Positions 25,713 through 33,093 of a stretch of 64,000 nt of DNA are shown in pieces. The stretch comes from Lutibacter sp. (GTDB lineage Bacteria > Bacteroidota > Bacteroidia > Flavobacteriales > Flavobacteriaceae), in NCBI GenBank assembly GCA_030683995.1, contig JAUXPH010000026.1:1-64000 (forward strand), in the 5' to 3' direction. Position 1 is the stretch's first letter. Every line of letters begins with the position of its first letter. The notes beneath the pieces were generated by a model. That model did no database searches. It had not been told where the DNA came from and saw nothing but the letters and a program-made list of their open reading frames with translations. The translations under genes were made by a program, and so were the position numbers.

Positions 25713-28562
25713 ATGCCAAAAAACTACAACATTAAATCGATTTTAATCATTGGATCAGGACCAATTATTATAGGCCAGGCTTGTGAATTTGATTATGCCG
25801 GCTCACAAGCAATCAGATCTTTAAAAGAAGAGGGGATTGAAGTGACGCTCATCAATTCAAATCCGGCGACAATTATGACGGATCCATCTTTGGCCGACAA
25901 TGTGTATTTGTTGCCGTTAACCACAAAATCGATTATTCAAATTTTGGAAAAACATCCAAATATTGATGCTGTTTTGCCAACAATGGGTGGACAAACAGCA
26001 TTGAATTTATGTATTGAGGCCGATGATAAAGGGATTTGGAAAGATTTTAATATTGATATTATTGGCGTTGATATTGCCGCCATTCATATTACTGAAGACC
26101 GCGAGCAATTTAGAAAGTTAATGAACAAAATTGGTATTGGACAAGCGCCGTCAACCATTGCGAATTCATTTTTGAAAGGGAAAGAGATCGCGCAGGAATA
26201 TGGTTTTCCGTTGGTTATTCGTCCTTCCTTTACCTTGGGCGGCTTTGGAGCTTCCATCGTTTATAAAAAAGAAGATTTTGATGAATTGTTAAGTCGCGGT
26301 TTAGAAGCTTCGCCCATTCACGAAGTGATTATTGACAAGGCATTGTTGGGCTGGAAAGAATTTGAATTGGAATTGTTGCGGGACAGAAATGACAATGTGG
26401 TAATTATTTGCGCCATCGAAAATATGGATCCGATGGGAATTCATACAGGAGATTCGATCACCGTTGCGCCTGCAATGACATTAAGCGATACCACATATCA
26501 AAAAATGCGAGATATGGCTATTTTGATGATGCGTTCCATTGGCGATTTTGCCGGTGGTTGTAACGTGCAATTTGCCGTAAGCCCGGATGATAAAGAAGAT
26601 ATTATTGCCATTGAAATTAATCCGCGTGTATCGCGTTCATCGGCCTTGGCTTCAAAAGCAACCGGATATCCGATTGCGAAAATTGCCGCAAAATTAGCTT
26701 TAGGTTATCATTTAGATGAACTGAGTAACCAAATTACCAAAACAACTTCGGCTTTGTTTGAGCCAACTTTGGATTATGTGATTGTAAAAATTCCGCGTTG
26801 GAATTTTGATAAGTTTGAAGGCGCTGACAGAACATTGGGCTTACAAATGAAATCGGTTGGAGAAGTGATGGGAATTGGACGTTCGTTTCAGGAAGCGCTT
26901 CATAAAGCAACGCAGTCACTTGAAATTAAACGCAACGGATTGGGCGCTGACGGAAAAGGAGAAACTGATTATGACACCATTATAGAGAAATTAACCTATG
27001 CGAGCTGGGATCGGGTTTTTATTATTTATGATGCGCTTCAAATAGGAATTCCGTTAAGCAGAATTCACGAAATTACCAAGATCGATATTTGGTTTTTAAA
27101 GCAATATGAGCAATTATTGGCATTGGACAGGGAAATTTCTACCCATAAACTGGAAACTTTATCCTACGAACTGCTTTTGGAAGCAAAGCAAAAAGGATTT
27201 GCCGACCGACAAATAGCGCACATGTTGGGCTGTTGGGAAAGTGAAGTCCATAACAAAAGACAAGAATTGGACATTAACAGGGTTTATAAATTGGTAGACA
27301 CTTGCGCCGCCGAATTTAATGCGCAAACACCTTATTATTACTCCACTTTCGAAAATAAAATGATTACCGAAAACGGAAGTTTTGCGGACAATGAAAGTGT
27401 GGTAACCGATAAGAAAAAAATAGTGGTTTTGGGTTCCGGCCCAAACAGAATCGGGCAGGGAATTGAATTCGATTATTGTTGTGTGCACGGAGTTTTGGCC
27501 GCAAAAGAATTGGGTTATGAAACCATTATGATTAACTGCAACCCGGAAACAGTTTCAACCGATTTTGACACGGCCGACAAATTGTATTTTGAACCGGTAT
27601 TTTGGGAGCATATTTACGACATCATCCAGCACGAAAAACCGGAAGGCGTTATTGTGCAGCTGGGCGGGCAAACTGCTTTAAAACTTGCGGAAAAATTAGA
27701 TAAATGGGGCGTTAAAATTATAGGGACCAGTTTTGACGCACTTGATTTGGCAGAAGACAGAAAGCGTTTTTCTGAATTGTTGATGGATTTGGAGATTCCT
27801 TTTCCGCAATATGGAACTGCCACGACGGCTGATGAAGCCGCTGCAATTGCAGATAGTTTAGATTTTCCAATATTGGTTCGCCCTTCTTATGTTTTGGGCG
27901 GTCAAGGAATGAAAATTGTAATCAATAAAGAAGAACTGGAAAAACACGTGGTTGATTTACTGCGTAAAATTCCAAACAATATGTTGCTGTTGGATCATTA
28001 TTTAGATGGTGCCATTGAAGCGGAAGCTGATGCAATTTGCGATGGGGAAGAAGTGTACATTATTGGAATTATGGAACATATTGAGCCTTGCGGGGTTCAT
28101 TCCGGTGACTCAAACGCTACCTTGCCGCCATTTAATTTGGGAGAATTTGTTTTGCAGCAAATTAAGGATCACACCCTAAAAATTGCCTTGGCTTTAAAAA
28201 CGGTTGGATTGATCAATATTCAGTTCGCCATTAAAGATGACATTGTTTATATTATTGAAGCGAATCCGAGAGCGTCCCGTACGGTGCCGTTTATTTCAAA
28301 AGCATATAAGGAGCCTTATGTAAACTACGCCACAAAAGTAATGTTGGGCGCCAATAAAGTGAAGGACTTTAAATTTAATCCGCAATTGGAAGGTTACGCC
28401 ATTAAACAACCGGTATTTTCGTTCAATAAATTTCCCAATGTTGACAAAAAATTAGGTCCGGAAATGAAATCGACCGGGGAAAGTATTTTGTTTATCGACA
28501 GTTTAAAAGACGACCAGTTTTACGAGCTGTATTCTCGAAGAAAGATGTATTTGAACAAATAA
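25713..28562 (+). CDS. carB: Carbamoyl-phosphate synthase large subunit, short form
   Basis: 949 residues with both homologous halves of CarB: SILIIGSGPIIIGQACEFDYAGSQA at the first ATP-grasp half and IVVLGSGPNRIGQGIEFDYCCVHG at the second, each with PTMGGQTALN or QLGGQTALKL and EINPR/EANPR metal sites. It makes carbamoyl phosphate for arginine and pyrimidines, with CarA (not in the window). It stops about where E. coli CarB (1073 residues) begins its C-terminal allosteric domain, so regulation by UMP, IMP or ornithine through that domain is not expected. Its last 12 codons recur at 29973-30011. Confidence 0.95.
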   Translation: MPKNYNIKSILIIGSGPIIIGQACEFDYAGSQAIRSLKEEGIEVTLINSNPATIMTDPSLADNVYLLPLTTKSIIQILEKHPNIDAVLPTMGGQTALNLCIEADDKGIWKDFNIDIIGVDIAAIHITEDREQFRKLMNKIGIGQAPSTIANSFLKGKEIAQEYGFPLVIRPSFTLGGFGASIVYKKEDFDELLSRGLEASPIHEVIIDKALLGWKEFELELLRDRNDNVVIICAIENMDPMGIHTGDSITVAPAMTLSDTTYQKMRDMAILMMRSIGDFAGGCNVQFAVSPDDKEDIIAIEINPRVSRSSALASKATGYPIAKIAAKLALGYHLDELSNQITKTTSALFEPTLDYVIVKIPRWNFDKFEGADRTLGLQMKSVGEVMGIGRSFQEALHKATQSLEIKRNGLGADGKGETDYDTIIEKLTYASWDRVFIIYDALQIGIPLSRIHEITKIDIWFLKQYEQLLALDREISTHKLETLSYELLLEAKQKGFADRQIAHMLGCWESEVHNKRQELDINRVYKLVDTCAAEFNAQTPYYYSTFENKMITENGSFADNESVVTDKKKIVVLGSGPNRIGQGIEFDYCCVHGVLAAKELGYETIMINCNPETVSTDFDTADKLYFEPVFWEHIYDIIQHEKPEGVIVQLGGQTALKLAEKLDKWGVKIIGTSFDALDLAEDRKRFSELLMDLEIPFPQYGTATTADEAAAIADSLDFPILVRPSYVLGGQGMKIVINKEELEKHVVDLLRKIPNNMLLLDHYLDGAIEAEADAICDGEEVYIIGIMEHIEPCGVHSGDSNATLPPFNLGEFVLQQIKDHTLKIALALKTVGLINIQFAIKDDIVYIIEANPRASRTVPFISKAYKEPYVNYATKVMLGANKVKDFKFNPQLEGYAIKQPVFSFNKFPNVDKKLGPEMKSTGESILFIDSLKDDQFYELYSRRKMYLNK

Positions 28563-28576
28563 AATTGGTTGAAAAA
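28525..28576 (+). repeat. carB 3' end, copy A of a diverged direct repeat
   Basis: The last 12 codons of carB (ELYSRRKMYLNK) plus the stop and about 13 bases beyond. A second copy lies at 29973-30024. The coding parts differ only at four synonymous positions (GAG/GAA, CTG/TTG, TCT/TCG, CGA/AGA), and there is one base of length difference after the stop. Confidence 0.85.
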
Positions 28577-28577
28577 T

Positions 28578-28627
28578 TGAAGTTTATTTTGTGAATCCTA
28601 TTTATTGACTTCACAAAATAAACTTCA
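28578..28627 (-). terminator. Perfect 18-base inverted repeat, probable terminator of the ATPase gene
   Basis: Arms TGAAGTTTATTTTGTGAA (28578-28595) and its exact complement (28610-28627) with a 14-base loop. On the minus strand the hairpin is followed by ATTTTTC. It lies 68 bases beyond the ATPase stop and starts two bases after copy A of the carB tail, at the junction of the proposed insert. It could be an element end instead. Confidence 0.5.
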
Positions 28628-28694
28628 GTATCCTCGAGTAGTTGAGAATGAAATGATGACTTATTAAGTTCTCGGTATTACTTGCTTCCTATTT

Positions 28695-29828
28695 CTAATT
28701 TTCTTTTTTAATGATTATTTTCTCAAAAAAGTTGTCAGGGCTAATGAGTTCTGTTTTTGCATAGGGATAACTATTGGTAAAAGCTTTGGTAATTTTGCCT
28801 TTGTGACCCCATTTCATTTCAAAGGCAGTGATTTGTTGTTCGTCTTGAACTATAAAGTCAACTTCTTGTTGCTGTAAGGTTCTCCAAAAATAGTAATTGT
28901 AGTCATTTTGCGCATATTCGTTGGCTTTTATAATTTCCATTACCACAAAATTTTCCCACAACACACCCACATCGTTACGCAATTCTACAGGTGAAAAATT
29001 ATCGATAATAGCATTGCGAATTCCCAAATCGTAAAAATAAATTTTACGCATTTTGGTAACCTCTTTTCTTTCATTGGTGGCATAACTTTTTAATCGGAAC
29101 AACACAAACGATTTTTCTAATAAATCAATGTAATTATCCACTGTTTCCGACTTTACTTTTAATTGTGTTGCCAGTTCGTTTAAGGATACTTCACAGCCAA
29201 TTTGATGCGCCAAGAGTTGCAATAATTTATTCAGCAAATCGGGTTTTCTAATGTCTTTCCAAGCCAAAACATCTTTATAGAGATATTGGTTGGCAATGCT
29301 TTTCAAGTATTTTTTGGCGTGAATTTTATTGTTTAAAACATCAGGATACATTCCGTAAACGAGATGCCAATTCATATTTTCAGTGAATTTCAGGAAACCG
29401 TTTTTGGTGTATATTTCTTCAATACTCAAAGGATATAAATGAAATACGAAATGTCTTCCTGTCAATGGTTCAAAAATTTCGTCGGCGATTTCTAAAGCCG
29501 AAGAACCACTGGCAATAAATTGAACATCTTTAAAATTATCAAAAAGCATTTTTAAACACAATCCGATGTTCTTTATTTGTTGGGCTTCATCTATAAGCAA
29601 AATTTTGTGGTCGCCAATAATTTGTCTCAATTTTTCTACTGTGGGTTCTTCAAATAATTTTTTTATGTGCGATTCTTCTCCATTTAAACTTAAATAAGAA
29701 TAGGACAATTGTTGTAGCATTTCTTTCAGTAAGGTTGATTTCCCTACTTGTCGCGCGCCAATAAGCACAAGAACCTTGTCCTTAAAAAGCCATTGTGTGA
29801 GCGTTTGTAATTGCAATCTTTTATACAT
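28695..29828 (-). CDS. AAA ATPase with DUF4143 domain
   Basis: 377 residues. The N-terminal AAA_14 ATPase domain has Walker A LIGARQVGKSTLL (about residues 22-34) and Walker B ILLIDEAQ near residue 78, then IASGSSALEI and LTGRHFVFHLYPLSIEE. The C-terminal DUF4143 domain includes TVDNYIDLLEKSFVLFRLKSY and a nuclease-like end (YYFWRTLQQQEVDFIV, then FEMKW). Such proteins are common solitary accessory genes with unknown role. It lies alone, opposite to carB, between two copies of the carB 3' end, which marks it as a probable insertion. Confidence 0.88.
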   Translation of the reverse strand: MYKRLQLQTLTQWLFKDKVLVLIGARQVGKSTLLKEMLQQLSYSYLSLNGEESHIKKLFEEPTVEKLRQIIGDHKILLIDEAQQIKNIGLCLKMLFDNFKDVQFIASGSSALEIADEIFEPLTGRHFVFHLYPLSIEEIYTKNGFLKFTENMNWHLVYGMYPDVLNNKIHAKKYLKSIANQYLYKDVLAWKDIRKPDLLNKLLQLLAHQIGCEVSLNELATQLKVKSETVDNYIDLLEKSFVLFRLKSYATNERKEVTKMRKIYFYDLGIRNAIIDNFSPVELRNDVGVLWENFVVMEIIKANEYAQNDYNYYFWRTLQQQEVDFIVQDEQQITAFEMKWGHKGKITKAFTNSYPYAKTELISPDNFFEKIIIKKEN

Positions 29829-29887
29829 AATGAAGCAAAGATATAAATATTTATCAAAAATCAGTAAAAAAAGTAACTATATTTCTT

Positions 29888-29925
29888 TTATACTGTTAAT
29901 ATTAATATTAAAATTTCCAGTATAA
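29888..29925. repeat. Inverted repeat upstream of the ATPase gene
   Basis: Arms TTATACTG and CAGTATAA with a 22-base AT loop containing TTAATATTAATATTAA. It may be part of the ATPase promoter or a control site. The rest of 29829-29972 is AT-rich without a gene. Confidence 0.35.
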
Positions 29926-29972
29926 TGGATATTTTAATAGTTTATTAAGATGCATTTGCTTGATGGACCTTA

Positions 29973-30024
29973 GAATTGTATTCGAGAAGAAAGATGTATT
30001 TGAACAAATAAATTGGTTTAAAAA
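29973..30024 (+). repeat. carB 3' end, copy B of a diverged direct repeat
   Basis: Reads ELYSRRKMYLNK-stop in frame, as the true carB end does, but with four synonymous differences. Homology to carB begins abruptly at the Glu codon. A good terminator follows at 30032, as expected after a real carB gene, so this copy is probably the original chromosomal tail. Confidence 0.85.
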
Positions 30025-30031
30025 ACATAAA

Positions 30032-30056
30032 AAGAGCGCTTAGCGCTCTTTTTTTA
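30032..30056 (+). terminator. Terminator left behind carB tail copy B
   Basis: Stem AAGAGCGCT/AGCGCTCTT with a one-base loop and a run of T. It lies 21 bases after the stop of carB tail copy B and now has no complete gene directly before it. Confidence 0.85.
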
Positions 30057-30064
30057 TGCAAAAA

Positions 30065-30102
30065 TTGTTACATATTAATTTATTATATATATTTGTTCAA
30101 CT
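30065..30102 (+). promoter_or_regulatory. merR promoter with candidate operator motifs
   Basis: TTG (30065-30067), 20 bases, TATATTTG (30088-30095). The motif TTGTTACA covers the -33 region (30065-30072), and TTGTTCAACT overlaps the -7 element (30093-30102). Both motifs, as TTGTTACA and TTGTTTAACT, recur before the crtI remnant at 31040-31068. Confidence 0.55.
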
Positions 30103-30116
30103 AAATTTAATTTACT

Positions 30117-31019
30117 TTGAACAATATCAAAACTGAGTTTACTATTAAGGATCTCGAAAATTTTTCAGGCATCAAAGCGCATACCATACGAATTTGGGAA
30201 AAAAGGTATAATTTATTTCAACCTAAAAGAACAGATTCTAACATAAGATATTATGATATGAACAGTATGCTTAAGCTGCTAAACGTATCTTTACTTTACA
30301 ATAACGGATTAAAAATATCCAAAATTGCATCTTTATCCAATGATAAAATGGAATTAAGCGTAAAGGAACTGGTGTTTAAAGAAGGCTTTGAGAGTAAAGC
30401 GCTAAATTCATTTAAATTGGCAATGCTCAATTTTGATGAAGGCTTGTTCAATCAAACTTACAATGGCCTTATTTCGCAAATATCTTTTCGCACTATTTTT
30501 ACGGAGGTTTTCATTCCTTTTCTGAATGAAATTGGTATTTTGTGGCAAGTGCAGTCCATAACTCCGGCCCACGAACATTTTATCACAAATTTAATTAAAC
30601 AAAAGATTTTAATCAATATAGAAAAATTGCAATTTCTTCAGCCAAATAAAAATGGAAGAAAATTTGTGTTGTATTTGCCAATGAATGAAATTCACGAGCT
30701 CGGTTTGCTCTATTTGCATTTTGAATTGTTGTTTCACGGATATCATTCAATTTATCTGGGACAAAGCGTTCCTGTTGAAAATTTAAATGACCTGCAAAAA
30801 GTTTTTGATGATGTTTGCTTTTTAACCTATTTAACTGTTGAGCCTTCCAAAGACACTGTGGGAGAATATTTGCAGCAAGTTTATAGTGAAGTATTGAAGG
30901 ACACCAACGATACTTTATGGGTTCTGGGATCAAAATTGGCGCAATTTGATTCGGATTCTTTCAAAAATGATCAAATAAAAATATTTAAATCTCCGTTTGA
31001 GTTGTTAAATATTTTATAA
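30117..31019 (+). CDS. MerR-family regulator with B12-binding-type domain (CarH/LitR-like)
   Basis: 300 residues starting at a TTG. The N-terminal MerR helix-turn-helix reads TIKDLENFSGIKAHTIRIWEKRYNLFQPKR, with IRYYD and a second helix pair. A helical B12-binding-2-like region follows (about 90-175) and a Rossmann-like region (about 180-295). The last starts VLYLPMNEIHELGLLYLHFEL; the canonical cobalamin motif E/DxHxxG appears here as MNEIHELGLL. CarH/LitR proteins sense light through adenosylcobalamin and repress carotenoid and photolyase genes. This fits the carotenoid remnant and photolyase just downstream. Confidence 0.85.
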   Translation: MNNIKTEFTIKDLENFSGIKAHTIRIWEKRYNLFQPKRTDSNIRYYDMNSMLKLLNVSLLYNNGLKISKIASLSNDKMELSVKELVFKEGFESKALNSFKLAMLNFDEGLFNQTYNGLISQISFRTIFTEVFIPFLNEIGILWQVQSITPAHEHFITNLIKQKILINIEKLQFLQPNKNGRKFVLYLPMNEIHELGLLYLHFELLFHGYHSIYLGQSVPVENLNDLQKVFDDVCFLTYLTVEPSKDTVGEYLQQVYSEVLKDTNDTLWVLGSKLAQFDSDSFKNDQIKIFKSPFELLNIL

Positions 31020-31039
31020 TTTTTTTAAATAATTTATTT

Positions 31040-31068
31040 TTGTTTAACTTATTTGTATATTTGTTACA
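31040..31068 (+). promoter_or_regulatory. Promoter of the crt remnant-photolyase unit with candidate operator
   Basis: TATATTTG at 31056-31063 lies 10 bases before the ATG at 31073, implying a very short leader. TTGTTTAACT (31040-31049) and TTGTTACA (31061-31068), 21 bases apart, repeat the motifs of the merR promoter. Confidence 0.5.
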
Positions 31069-31072
31069 CAAA

Positions 31073-31330
31073 ATGAAGAAAAAAATTATCATCATAGGCT
31101 CGGGTTTCTCATCTTTATCAGCTTCATGCTACTTGGCAAAAGCAGGTTATGATGTTTCAATTCTTGAGAAAAACAGCAGCGTTGGCGGGAGAGTACGACT
31201 GTTAAACATCAGATTGTTTACCATTCCTGTTGAAGATGCTGTTTATGCTTTTAATATGTTGTATCCGAGCATTCTTTTGATAGAATTTTTCAAAAAGAAA
31301 TTCAATAAAAAAACGGTTATTGTCGAATGA
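31073..31330 (+). pseudogene. Carotenoid operon remnant: crtI N-terminus fused to lycopene cyclase C-terminus
   Basis: An 86-codon frame. Residues 1-40 are the FAD-binding start of a phytoene desaturase: KKKIIIIGSGFSSLSASCYLAKAG then SILEKNSSVGGR. After that the sequence no longer fits CrtI. Residues about 44-76 (NIRLFTIPVEDAVYAF, then LIEFFKKKF) match the C-terminal end of heterodimer-type (CrtYcd) lycopene cyclases, where IPxED is characteristic. A full CrtI has about 490 residues. I read this as an in-frame deletion that removed most of crtI, the genes between and most of crtY. The stop overlaps the photolyase start (ATGA). No enzyme activity is expected. The CrtI part is secure; the cyclase part rests on memory of the family. 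Confidence 0.72.
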
Positions 31331-32616
31331 TTAAAGAGGAAGTTTCTGTTTTTTGGTTTCGTCGCGATTTACGATTGGAAGACAATTGTGCCTTGTTTCA
31401 GGCTTTAAATTCAAATTATAAGGTACTTCCAATTTTTATTTTTGATGAAGCTATTTTAAATGAATTGCCAACGAATGATCCTAGGGTAAATTTTATTTAT
31501 GAAACCTTAAAAGACATCAATATTGAATTGGTAAAATTTGATGCTTCGTTGTATGTTAAAAAGGGAAATCCGGTTGAAATTTTGGCGACTATTTTTGAAG
31601 AATTTAACGTAAAAAATGTATTTTTCAATAAAGATTATGAGCCTTACGCAAAAGAAGGAGATGAGAAAATAAAGCTGATTTGCCGCGAAAACAATGTTGA
31701 ATGTTTTACATTTAAAGATCAGGTTATTTTTGAAGAAGCTGAAATTGTAAAGGAAGACGGATTGCCATATAGTGTTTACACGCCCTATAAAAATAAATGG
31801 CTTGAAAAATACCATGCCAATTCACCGGTTGAATACAAATCTGAAACTTTAGAAGAAAATTTCTTCAAATCAAGTTTTGCATTTCCATCATTAAAGAGCA
31901 TTGGTTTTGTGGAAAGCAACATCAAAGTAATGCCTTCCAATGCTGAATGCATCAAAAAATACCAAGATATAAGAGACATTCCTTCCGTTGAAACGTCTAA
32001 CGCTTCGGTGTTTTTGCGTTTTGGGACCATAAGTATTCGTAAATTGGTGGATTATGCCTATAAAACGAATCAAATTTATTTGAATGAATTGATATGGCGT
32101 GAATTTTTTATGCAGATCCTTTTTCATTATCCAAAAGTGGTCAATGAAAACTTTAAATCGAAATACAATTTTATTCCCTGGAGAAACAATGAAGCTGAAT
32201 TTAAATTGTGGTGTGAAGGCAAAACAGGCTACCCAATTGTTGATGCCGGAATGCGGCAATTAAATAAAACCGGAACTATGCACAATCGCGTAAGAATGAT
32301 TACGGCAAGTTTTTTGTGCAAACACTTATTGATTGACTGGCGTTGGGGTGAAGCTTATTTCGCCGAAAAACTGCTCGATTTTGAATTGTCTTCAAATAAC
32401 GGAAATTGGCAATGGGTGGCAGGAACAGGTTGCGATTCGGCGCCATATTTCAGGGTATTCAATCCAACAACACAGCAACAAAAATTTGATTCAGATTTTA
32501 AATACATCAAAAAGTGGATTCCCAATTTTAATAATGTGACAATTCCAGAAATAGTGGAACATAAATTTGCCCGAGAACGCTATTTAAATGCTGTGAAAGG
32601 TAGTTTCTTTCCCTAA
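31327..32616 (+). CDS. phrB: Deoxyribodipyrimidine photolyase (cryptochrome/photolyase family)
   Basis: 429 residues. The N-terminal photolyase domain starts VSVFWFRRDLRLEDNCALF. The C-terminal FAD domain contains LIWREFFMQILFHYP, WCEGKTGYPIVDAGMRQL, TMHNRVRMITASFLCKHLLIDWRWGE and the class I signature NNGNWQWVAGTGCDSAPYFR, consistent with repair of cyclobutane pyrimidine dimers using light. The ATG overlaps the stop of the crt remnant by four bases, so it is translated from the same message, under the MerR/B12-type regulator. Confidence 0.94.
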   Translation: MIKEEVSVFWFRRDLRLEDNCALFQALNSNYKVLPIFIFDEAILNELPTNDPRVNFIYETLKDINIELVKFDASLYVKKGNPVEILATIFEEFNVKNVFFNKDYEPYAKEGDEKIKLICRENNVECFTFKDQVIFEEAEIVKEDGLPYSVYTPYKNKWLEKYHANSPVEYKSETLEENFFKSSFAFPSLKSIGFVESNIKVMPSNAECIKKYQDIRDIPSVETSNASVFLRFGTISIRKLVDYAYKTNQIYLNELIWREFFMQILFHYPKVVNENFKSKYNFIPWRNNEAEFKLWCEGKTGYPIVDAGMRQLNKTGTMHNRVRMITASFLCKHLLIDWRWGEAYFAEKLLDFELSSNNGNWQWVAGTGCDSAPYFRVFNPTTQQQKFDSDFKYIKKWIPNFNNVTIPEIVEHKFARERYLNAVKGSFFP

Positions 32617-33093
32617 TGTTTGCCAAATTTTTTTGTTGCTCTTTTGCTTATTTTGGCGTCCTTTTTGTAGGCTGAAAGTTAATTTTATGCATTAAAAATC
32701 AGCGCTATTTACGTAATCATAGATTTAGCGATTCATTTATTTTCATTTTCCCATAAATCTGTATAAAAATAGTCAATTCGATAAATTTTACAATTTATGA
32801 TCTCCAAATCGGAAGAAATTTTCGATTTTAAAGTGTTACAAATATAGCGCACTTCAATTTTCGTTAAAAAAATATATTTTTAACACATTTAAAAACAACA
32901 TGTTATAATTTGTATTTGAATTGATTCCAAATAATTTTATCACTTAATTTGCTGATATATGTCATTATAAATAATACTTTATTACCATAATTTTACCACA
33001 TAAATTAGAATAGTTAATTGAATTATTTATAAATAAAGGAATTCAAAAAAGCTTCATTTATTAAATTTTTTTTCAGCGTAAATATAAAGTAAC
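32617..33093. other. Long AT-rich gap upstream of nifJ
   Basis: 477 bases without a convincing gene. Visible are the inverted repeat GTTAAAAA-n6-TTTTTAAC (32863-32884) and a minus-strand TATATTTG (32839-32846) with no gene behind it. The nifJ leader is therefore probably long or the promoter atypical; I could not find a full -33/-7 pair. Confidence 0.4.

Noticed and set aside
31073-31330. A simple frameshifted crtI gene
   Set aside because: After residue 40 neither of the other two frames resumes a CrtI sequence, and the following 40 residues resemble a lycopene cyclase end. A deletion fusion explains it better than a frameshift.
32839-32846. Promoter for a divergent gene before nifJ
   Set aside because: TATATTTG on the minus strand has no -33 box at the right spacing and no reading frame behind it.
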